Assembly: GCA_964461765.1 (NCBI GenBank)
Contig: CAYWVS010000002.1
Location: forward strand, 13,684 to 77,683
Direction: 5' to 3'
DNA: 64,000 bases
DNA from: JAVVUJ01 sp964461765
Lineage (GTDB): Bacteria > Bacillota > Clostridia > Peptostreptococcales > Anaerovoracaceae
A program made the position numbers and the translations under genes. Below, piece after piece: positions 58,157-64,000 of the stretch; positions within the stretch are counted from its first letter, which is position 1; each line of letters starts with the position of its first letter. Under the pieces are notes generated by a model. The model saw nothing but the letters and a program-made list of their open reading frames with translations, had not been told where the DNA came from and searched no databases.

Positions 58157-58194
58157 CCTTTTATATCAAAAGTTACCTTTTATATCAAAAAGTT
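58157..58194 (-). repeat. Tandem duplication containing the valS ribosome site
   Basis: On the minus strand AACTTTTTGATATAAAAGG (58194-58176) and AACTTTTGATATAAAAGG (58174-58157) repeat with a 19-base period. The second ends in the real valS Shine-Dalgarno (AAAAGGAG). A GTTACC/GGTAAC pair (58206-58201 and 58177-58172) can fold over the first copy. Confidence 0.75.
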
Positions 58195-58264
58195 GCTTCC
58201 GGTAACGTAAGCATTCCAATTGCCAAACTAAGTATTTTTAATCATAGGTTCTCTATTACTGCAA

Positions 58265-58287
58265 AGGACGGAATTTCATTCCGCCCT
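58265..58287 (-). promoter_or_regulatory. Hairpin in the valS leader
   Basis: Minus strand AGGGCGGAAT (58287-58278), loop GAA, ATTCCGTCCT (58274-58265), then TTTGC. It lies about 30 bases after the promoter, too early and with too short a T-run for a clear terminator. A role in RNA stability or control is possible. The leader (58149-58455) holds nothing coding. Confidence 0.5.
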
Positions 58288-58314
58288 AATAATACATCAC
58301 TTTCTTACATATTT

Positions 58315-58342
58315 ATTTTATAGAATATTCAACCATTGTCAA
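58315..58342 (-). promoter_or_regulatory. Promoter of valS
   Basis: Minus strand TTGACA (58342-58337), 16-base spacer, TAAAAT (58320-58315), about 160 bases before the valS ATG. Confidence 0.7.
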
Positions 58343-58455
58343 GAGATTTGTTCACATTCGTTGATTTCTTCACCCTGATTTCTTTATCAAGACCAGCCAT
58401 TAAGAGTTGCCCCGTTTACCGACTTTGAATTTAAAAGCTTTCGAACTATTCGTTT

Positions 58456-59586
58456 TTATGATTTCCATTTTAATTGTATCATTTTTTCAGGGCAAACTCC
58501 CAGACAAATACCACACCCACTGCAAAGATCCCCATCTATCTGAATTCCACCGTCCTCAAAGGAAATGGCTTCTTCCAAGCAGCAGTTCAAACAGGCATAA
58601 CATTCTTTTTTGCTACATTTTTTATGTAATTCTGCAATCTTCATCTCCGATTTTATTTCTTCGAAGGAACGAAGCTCTTTTAAGCTGCACCCTCGAATTT
58701 CCCCCCAGTCCCTCATCTGACGATCTGTGATAAAGCTCCCTAATCCCTTTAATATTTCCGTAATAACTCCCGTCCCTTTTAAAAGTACCTCTGTGCCTAT
58801 GCCACCCATGGAAGCACCCAACATAAGGTACTCTAACAGGTTTTTATAGTTTGCGATGCCCCCAATGCCTAAAATAGGTAGTTTCGTGCTCTGGGCAAGC
58901 CCTGCCACCGTTGCAAGACCCATAGGTTTTATGGGTACTCCCGAATATCCACCATAAGTAGGCAGTATGGGCTTTCCCGTGGTAATGTCTATGCCGATAA
59001 TCCCTCTAATGGTATCTATGGCGCTGATTCCACTGGCTCCTGCTCTTTCGATAGAATGTACCACCTTCACTAAATGATTCATGTTTTGGGTGACCTTCAC
59101 GAAAACAGGTATACTGACCGATTTTACAGCTTCATGTACAAATTCGTATACCTTTTCCGGATTGCTGGCTACAATTTCTTCACCTTCCCCCATAGGACAT
59201 GCCAAACCGATTTCCAAAGCATCCACTCCAGCTTTCTCCACCTTTCTGGCCAAATAACCGATTTCAGAGGGTGTAGACGCCATAATATTCCCCATTAAAA
59301 GACCCTTGGAATCAAACTTCTTTTCCTTGGCAACTAGAGTAATGTCACGGATCCACTCTTCCAACCCAATGCCGCTGTAAATCCTGATATTTTGCATACC
59401 GTACCCATCGTAAGCAAAACGAGGGCTCACTTCGGGGTAAGGCTCGCTTACAATGCTTTCCGTCACCACCAAACCGGCACCTGCGTCAAAAGCCTTTTTT
59501 ATCCTCTTATATCCCCTGGTCCAAGGTCCTGCTGATACCATCACAGGGTTTTTTATGGTTAAATTCCCAATAACTACCGGTAGCAT
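58456..59586 (-). CDS. PreA-like dihydropyrimidine / dihydroorotate dehydrogenase-type flavoprotein with ferredoxin domain
   Basis: 376 residues from the ATG at 59586, nine bases after GGAGG. An FMN-binding barrel of the DHODH/PreA family (LTIKNPVMVSAGPWTRG, ALEIGLACPMGEGEEIVA with the candidate catalytic Cys, ILGIGGIANYKNLLEYLMLGAS) is followed by a C-terminal two-[4Fe-4S] ferredoxin domain: CSKKECYACLNCC and CSGCGICLGVCPE. PreA reduces uracil or thymine with NADH through PreT. No preT-like gene is visible here. It starts 14 bases after the lacI-type gene and is probably cotranscribed with it. The substrate is unproven. Confidence 0.8.
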   Translation of the reverse strand: MLPVVIGNLTIKNPVMVSAGPWTRGYKRIKKAFDAGAGLVVTESIVSEPYPEVSPRFAYDGYGMQNIRIYSGIGLEEWIRDITLVAKEKKFDSKGLLMGNIMASTPSEIGYLARKVEKAGVDALEIGLACPMGEGEEIVASNPEKVYEFVHEAVKSVSIPVFVKVTQNMNHLVKVVHSIERAGASGISAIDTIRGIIGIDITTGKPILPTYGGYSGVPIKPMGLATVAGLAQSTKLPILGIGGIANYKNLLEYLMLGASMGGIGTEVLLKGTGVITEILKGLGSFITDRQMRDWGEIRGCSLKELRSFEEIKSEMKIAELHKKCSKKECYACLNCCLEEAISFEDGGIQIDGDLCSGCGICLGVCPEKMIQLKWKS

Positions 59587-59600
59587 ATGTCTTCCCTCCT

Positions 59601-60623
59601 TTACCATATTTCTCTGAGCCGCTCTTTGTTTCCGCAGGACTTTCTGATTTTAAGCTTAGATTGTAGCACTACTTCTTGTCCCGTCATAACATCCGACCCT
59701 TCCTCGATCAAATCAAAAATCAGCCTAGCTGCCAATAAACCCATCCTATACATGGGAATTGTGACAGTGGTCAGCTTTGGTTCCACAACAGCTCCGGTCT
59801 TTAAATCGTTAAACCCTACCAAAGCTATGTCCTCCGGTATTTTTAATTCCATTTGCTTAATCTTTTCCATAGCACCAAAGGCCATAGTGTCTGTAGATGC
59901 AAAGATGGCATCAGGAGGCTGCTGAAGTGCTAACAGCTTGCTGGTAGCCACAAATCCCCCCTCAATGTTGTTTTGCCCCGTTACCACCAGTTCCTCTTCA
60001 AAAAGGATTTTTCCCTTTTTCAAAGCCACCTTATAACCTTCCAATTTTTCCAGATTTTCTGCCTTTGGGGTTTGTCCCAGTATCATGGCAATTCGTTCAT
60101 ATCCCATTTCCACCAAATGGGTTACGGCTTCCTCCGCTCCGCTCTTATAATCTGTATACACTGTATTTTCATTATCCATATTGTGGTTTTTACCTACCAA
60201 AACATATGGAACTCCGTTCTTTTTTAACTTCTGAAAATCTGGTTTTTTTAATAAGGAGGAAATAAAGATCAATCCGTCTACCCTTCTTCCTGTAAAGGAT
60301 TCCACATAAGACCTCTCCTTTTCCAAATCAAAATCCGTGTTGCACAACATAATGCTATAACTTTTCTGATGGGCACCATCGCTAATCCCCTTAGCTATTT
60401 CCATGTTGACAGGATCCAACATATCGGGAACAATCAAACCGATTACGCCCGTCTTGGCAGATTGGATATTCCGAGCAAACCAATTGGGAGTGTAGTTCAT
60501 TTGCTTCATCACCCCTAAAATATGCTCTCTCGTTTTGGCCGATACCGATTCCGGGTGATTTAGAACCCTGGATACTGTAGTGACCGATACATTCGCTTTC
60601 TTTGCAACAGCTTTGATATTCAA
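59601..60623 (-). CDS. LacI-family transcriptional regulator
   Basis: 340 residues. The N-terminal MNIKAVAKKANVSVTTVSRVLNHPESVSAKTRE is a complete LacI HTH plus hinge. The effector domain has TGVIGLIVPDMLDPVNMEIAKGISDGAHQKSYSIMLCNTD, DGLIFISS, VLVGKNHNMDNENTVYTDYKSGAEEAVTHLVEMGYERIAMI and PDAIFASTDTMAFGAME. Ligand-site residues do not point to a specific sugar or base. It probably regulates the PreA-like gene immediately downstream, possibly together with itself. Confidence 0.92.
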   Translation of the reverse strand: MNIKAVAKKANVSVTTVSRVLNHPESVSAKTREHILGVMKQMNYTPNWFARNIQSAKTGVIGLIVPDMLDPVNMEIAKGISDGAHQKSYSIMLCNTDFDLEKERSYVESFTGRRVDGLIFISSLLKKPDFQKLKKNGVPYVLVGKNHNMDNENTVYTDYKSGAEEAVTHLVEMGYERIAMILGQTPKAENLEKLEGYKVALKKGKILFEEELVVTGQNNIEGGFVATSKLLALQQPPDAIFASTDTMAFGAMEKIKQMELKIPEDIALVGFNDLKTGAVVEPKLTTVTIPMYRMGLLAARLIFDLIEEGSDVMTGQEVVLQSKLKIRKSCGNKERLREIW

Positions 60624-60766
60624 AGGTACCTCCTTGCAAAAAATATATTGGTAGACCTAGTTTCTTTCAATTCTTTAAGATAATTATATCGTCCCACCCC
60701 AACAAAGTTGTCACAAAGGGCTGCTCACAATTTTTATTACGATACAGCCCTTCAAATTTTACAATA

Positions 60767-61378
60767 TTATTGATAATCCATTACAGCTAAAGCTGATAAA
60801 GGAGGCATCCCCCCTGCTAAGCCTATTGCATAAACAGTATAATAATTATTTGCTCCTAACTGCACATTCGGCACAGTTAGAACCACATTGTTTGTATTGG
60901 CTACCCGAACCTGCAACGTATAATTGGCTGGAGGTACGGCGATATACTGTGTTGCCTGTTGATAGGAAACATTACTAAACAAAACAGTTCCATCGGGCAA
61001 TGTGATGTCTACCGCAGGTGCATTGGGAGATAGATGTATAAAGCGAACCATCGCTTTTCCGCTTTGCATAGGTTGATTGGAGTCTATAATTGCCATACCA
61101 CTTATGGTGCTGAGGGTTCCTATAGCTGCTATGGTTAGGTTCTCATTAGCTTCTAGGCACAGCATTTGCCTCACAACCGGATTCATATTAGTGCCTGCCG
61201 GATAAATGGTTATTTCATATGTTCCTTTTTCAACGGGCATGTAAGCAGTGACTTGACCATAGGCAACATTGGCCGCTAATAACGCACCATTGGCATAAAC
61301 ATCCACATTTGGAGCATCAGGGACTGCATGTAATATTCGAACATTGGCAGACTGATTAGTATTCATATAATTAATCAT
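60767..61378 (-). CDS. Protein of two DUF4397 domains
   Basis: 203 residues. Two beta-rich repeats of about 95 residues, each starting with a V-R-x-x-H-x-x-P-x-A-P-x-V-D motif (VRILHAVPDAPNVDVYANG and VRFIHLSPNAPAVDITLPDG) and each containing VAYGQVTAYMPV / VSYQQATQYIAV-type strands. This is the DUF4397 fold, common in surface proteins of bacteria. There is no signal peptide, so export by a usual route is not predicted. A CATACAAT element just upstream resembles the -10 of mother-cell sporulation promoters. Function unknown; a spore-surface role is speculation. Confidence 0.8.
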   Translation of the reverse strand: MINYMNTNQSANVRILHAVPDAPNVDVYANGALLAANVAYGQVTAYMPVEKGTYEITIYPAGTNMNPVVRQMLCLEANENLTIAAIGTLSTISGMAIIDSNQPMQSGKAMVRFIHLSPNAPAVDITLPDGTVLFSNVSYQQATQYIAVPPANYTLQVRVANTNNVVLTVPNVQLGANNYYTVYAIGLAGGMPPLSALAVMDYQ

Positions 61379-61720
61379 AATGTAATCTCACCTCTTCTTA
61401 AATATTTTTATAATAACATTGTATGATAGAGATGACTTTTGTGATTGCATTATAGGATTTTTAAATTTTTTTTAATATAAATAAATTTTTTAAGTTTTTT
61501 ATCTTATTTAAATAAATTTTAACATAACATTGCCATAGTAGCAATACCCCTTCCACCTTGCCCATCATTTTAAAGAAAAACGACAAAGTATTTGTTTATA
61601 ATACTCTGTCATTTTATTTTGTATTATTTTTTGTTTATTTTAGTATTATGTTTATATCATCTTTGGATACCTTAGTTCTTAAGGATAATGGTTCTTTGAT
61701 GTTCTTTTAGCAGTGAACTC
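61379..61720. other. 342-base non-coding stretch between the DUF4397 and codA genes
   Basis: Contains the codA terminator at 61582-61610, a very AT-rich stretch with one repeat-array-like unit near 61497-61525, and the possible sporulation-type -10 CATACAAT at 61425-61418 (minus strand). No open frame with a ribosome site was found. Confidence 0.6.
61582..61610 (-). terminator. Intrinsic terminator of the codB-codA transcript
   Basis: Arms GACAAAGTATT (61582-61592) and AATACTCTGTC (61600-61610) pair with one mismatch. On the minus strand the hairpin is followed by GTTTTTCTTT, about 110 bases after the codA stop. Confidence 0.75.
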
Positions 61721-63013
61721 TTATAGCTTAAATGTAACCATTTCTGTCTTCCCACCCATGGACACCTCTCGAACCGCAGGCTTTGTCTTACAGAGGATTT
61801 CTCCCTTTCTGATGACATAGAGGCATTCACTGGTCAGCCTGATAGCTTCCTCTTCGTCTTTCGCATCCAAGATCACCAAGTCTGCCTGCTGTCCTTTTTC
61901 TATGCCGTAATTTTCTAAATGCATCAGCTTTGCAGAATTATCCGTAATCATATCGAAAAGTTGAGGGATTTGTGCCGCTCCGTTCATGTGAGCCGTATGC
62001 ATGAGCAAATTGGCCGCCTGTAGCATACTTCCCTTTCCCATGGAATACCAAGGATCCATGATGGAGTCATGACCGATGGACACGTTAACACCTCTGGCTA
62101 ACAGCTCATCCACCCTGGTATGTCCCCTCTTTCTGGGATATCCGTCGGTTCTGTTCTGGAGTACGCTGTTATCAAAGGGGTTGGTGATCATATTTACTCC
62201 GGATCTTGCCAAAATCCCTATAAGCTTAAAGGCATAATCATTGTTGTAGTTGTGCATGGCTGTAGTGTGGCTAGCCGCCGCCTTGCCGCCAAAGCCTCTG
62301 ACAATGCTTTCCTTTGCCATAACTTCTACAAACCGAGAGTGAGGATCCCCAGTCTCGTCAATATGAATATCAATCAATCTCTGGTGTTTTTCCGCTAAAT
62401 CGTAAACTAATTCTACGTCTTTCACTCCATCTTCTCGAGTAAATTCAATGTGAGGAGCACCTCCGATTACATCCACTCCCATTTCAATAGATTTTGTTAA
62501 AAGCTTCACTCCATCAGGATCCGTGAAGATTCCGTTCTGTGGAAATGCGACCACTTGTAGATCAATATAATCCTTCACTTCTTCCCGCAGCTCCAAAAGG
62601 CTTTCCACCGTAAGCAAGGTGGGATCCGTACAATCTGCATGGGTCCTAACTCTGAGAACGCCATTGGCGGCATACCATTTGAAAACCTCTTTTGCGTTAT
62701 CTTTAATGATATCCTTTGTCAGATCCTTCTTCCATTCGCTCCAAATGTCGATAGCCTCCAGCAATGTCCCCGATTCGTTGTTTCTGGATAGCTTTCCTGA
62801 GGAAAGTACGGCGTCCAAGTGTACGTGTGGATCTACAAAGGGAGCCGTCACCAGCTTTCCCTCTGCATCGATGGTTTCCACATTTTCTTCTTTAATGAGT
62901 TCCTTCCACTTTGGGTGATCCTTCTCCAAAACTTCCTGAAACTTTCCATCGTTAATTAAAATTTCAAATAAACCATTTTTATTTCTTAACTTTGCATTTT
63001 TAATCAAAAGCAA
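61721..63013 (-). CDS. codA: Cytosine deaminase, CodA-like
   Basis: 430 residues from a TTG at 63013, eight bases after GGAGG; no ATG fits better. APFVDPHVHLDAVL has the HxH metal site (His63, His65), IDIHIDETGDPHSRF the third His and catalytic Glu, and VSIGHDSIMDPWYSMGKGSMLQ the catalytic Asp. The last matches the E. coli CodA GHDxxxDPW element. It converts cytosine to uracil and ammonia; relatives also accept isoguanine or other bases. The codB permease gene lies directly upstream, as in the E. coli codBA operon. Confidence 0.9.
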   Translation of the reverse strand: MLLIKNAKLRNKNGLFEILINDGKFQEVLEKDHPKWKELIKEENVETIDAEGKLVTAPFVDPHVHLDAVLSSGKLSRNNESGTLLEAIDIWSEWKKDLTKDIIKDNAKEVFKWYAANGVLRVRTHADCTDPTLLTVESLLELREEVKDYIDLQVVAFPQNGIFTDPDGVKLLTKSIEMGVDVIGGAPHIEFTREDGVKDVELVYDLAEKHQRLIDIHIDETGDPHSRFVEVMAKESIVRGFGGKAAASHTTAMHNYNNDYAFKLIGILARSGVNMITNPFDNSVLQNRTDGYPRKRGHTRVDELLARGVNVSIGHDSIMDPWYSMGKGSMLQAANLLMHTAHMNGAAQIPQLFDMITDNSAKLMHLENYGIEKGQQADLVILDAKDEEEAIRLTSECLYVIRKGEILCKTKPAVREVSMGGKTEMVTFKL

Positions 63014-63155
63014 TTGATTTTCCTCCTTTATATGTACTCCCCATCATTCTAAAAAAAAGAATGTGCTTGTTACATTGAATTAGACTTTTTATGTATTCAA
63101 CGATAGCCTTAGCGCAAGGTATACTTCAAGTGTTGCTCATCAGTGAATTTGACCT

Positions 63156-64000
63156 TTATAAATATTCAGCATTATCCTTAACAGCATGAGCGTCTTTAAT
63201 TCCCATTGCGTTAAAAATGGCATTTAGCAAAGGCATGGTCAGCATAGCTACTAAAATTCCCTGTAATGATGGAACTCCAAAGCTGTAAACTCCCCCCAGA
63301 TAAGCCGCACCGCAACCTAACAGATATGCAATGATTGGTGCAATTCTCCACATTTTGAATTCTACATATTGCAGCTTGGGAATTCTTCCTTTATATACGA
63401 ATAGATAATCCCCGATAATGACCCCACCCAATGGCGGAATAAAGGTTCCAAAAATATTGAGCATTGGAATGAACTGCTCAGAAATTCCCGCTACAGCCAA
63501 AATTAAGGCTATGATAATACCACCTAATATAAAAGGTCTCTTATCATTTTTGCCAAACATTTCAGATCCAGCCATACCAAAAGCGTATGCAGTAGCATTG
63601 TTGGTCGTCCAAATATTTAAAGTTAAAATAATCAAAGCCCAGACGGTCAATCCCATGGTCATCATCAATTCGATAAGGTCACCGGTCTGGAAAACCAGTC
63701 CTCCAATCATTCCGGAAAAGATCATAATTCCGTTACCGATTAAAAAGCCTAACAAACCAGCGATAAAAGCAATCTTTGCACTGGAAGCAAATCTGGCCCA
63801 GTTGGCAGCTTGCGTCCCCCCCGAAGCAAAGGTTCCCACGATTACCGTAATGGCCATGGTCATGGTCATAGTAGAGGTAGGTGCAATGGCTTGAATGGCT
63901 TCCATGCTACCGGCTTCTCTTACAGCCATGATAATAACCAAAACCATCAAAGCTCCCATGAGAGGAATGGCAATATAGGATACGATGGCCATGGCGCGTA
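63156..64000 (-). CDS. codB: Cytosine permease, CodB-like (5' part outside window)
   Basis: The frame is open to the window edge (the reading continues past the first internal ATG at 63992). About 280 residues are present with eight or more membrane helices of the NCS1 nucleobase-cation symporter family. GTFASGGTQAANWARFASSAK, IWTTNNATAYAFGMAG and FIPPLGGVIIGDYLFVYKGRIP match CodB, and the last motif is typical of cytosine/purine permeases. It supplies cytosine to the CodA encoded downstream. The N-terminal helices are missing because the window ends. Confidence 0.9.
   Translation of the reverse strand, partial: RAMAIVSYIAIPLMGALMVLVIIMAVREAGSMEAIQAIAPTSTMTMTMAITVIVGTFASGGTQAANWARFASSAKIAFIAGLLGFLIGNGIMIFSGMIGGLVFQTGDLIELMMTMGLTVWALIILTLNIWTTNNATAYAFGMAGSEMFGKNDKRPFILGGIIIALILAVAGISEQFIPMLNIFGTFIPPLGGVIIGDYLFVYKGRIPKLQYVEFKMWRIAPIIAYLLGCGAAYLGGVYSFGVPSLQGILVAMLTMPLLNAIFNAMGIKDAHAVKDNAEYL

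Noticed and set aside
58149..58455. T-box riboswitch before valS
   Set aside because: No T-box 14-mer, specifier-loop stem or long terminator/antiterminator pair could be found, and the leader is too short.
63045..63063. Hairpin CATTCT ... AGAATG between codB and codA
   Set aside because: Six-base AT-rich stem with a loop of A/T only; too weak to call a terminator or operator.
63418..63894. 158-codon open frame on the plus strand
   Set aside because: Antisense to codB. Its Pro/Ile/Lys-rich translation mirrors membrane-helix codons and there is no ribosome site.

Overview
The window looks like a chromosomal segment of a low-GC, spore-forming, anaerobic Firmicute of class Clostridia. Four things support this: a cwlJ-gerQ spore-lytic pair, a GerA/SpoVAF-type membrane protein and a PdaB-like deacetylase; an NAD-linked class 1B dihydroorotate dehydrogenase with its PyrK partner; Firmicute-type gene order (dnaE-pfkA-pyk, plsX-rnc-smc-ftsY-der-plsY-gpsA); and strong GGAGG-type ribosome binding sites with AT-rich spacers. 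I cannot place it at genus level. No rRNA, tRNA, CRISPR array, insertion sequence or prophage was seen. Most genes lie on the minus strand.

Layout. 1-2 kb: the 3' end of aroE meets a secreted GH26-like glycosidase tail to tail. 2-9.2 kb: cobalamin assembly and salvage genes (cobT-cobU-cobS, a CobC-like phosphatase, a CobO-type adenosyltransferase) with two FAD oxidoreductases. A degenerate AT-rich palindromic repeat array separates cobS from the phosphatase. 9.4-14.8 kb: a membrane-anchored phosphoesterase, two membrane proteins, an ABC importer of unknown substrate and a small Usp-like protein. 14.8-22.5 kb: pyk, a Na/Pi cotransporter, pfkA and dnaE. 22.7-27.2 kb: gerQ and cwlJ, a hydantoinase-A-like protein and the SpoVAF-like protein. 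27.4-34 kb: the full UMP pathway as one run, pyrB-I-C-F-K-D then pyrE after a gap, preceded by a promoter, a 27-codon leader peptide and a terminator that look like an attenuator. 34-45.6 kb: a K+ channel, phospholipid synthesis genes (gpsA, plsY, plsX), der, ftsY, smc, rnc, a tandem-OB protein and the deacetylase. 45.7-52.6 kb: a plus-strand island made of a GntR regulator, two DDAH-fold hydrolases, a YfcC-type transporter and two M20 hydrolases (one RocB-like). 52.7-58.1 kb: a GNAT acetyltransferase, a lipid kinase, folC and valS. 58.5-64 kb: a PreA-like flavoprotein with its LacI regulator, a DUF4397 protein, codA and truncated codB.

The two most interesting parts are these. First, the pyrB leader combines a strong promoter, a short translated ORF ending in a U-rich stretch, and an intrinsic terminator 1 nt past its stop codon. 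That is the architecture of UTP-sensitive pyrBI attenuation in enteric bacteria, and I see no PyrR-type alternative. Second, the arginine-derivative island has a perfect 36-bp palindrome over its operon promoter and near-identical hairpins at both outer edges, which suggests a self-contained catabolic unit inserted beside a terminator. Its gene content (two guanidine-modifying hydrolases, two M20 amidases, one carrier) predicts use of a substituted or acylated arginine. The substrate is an inference.
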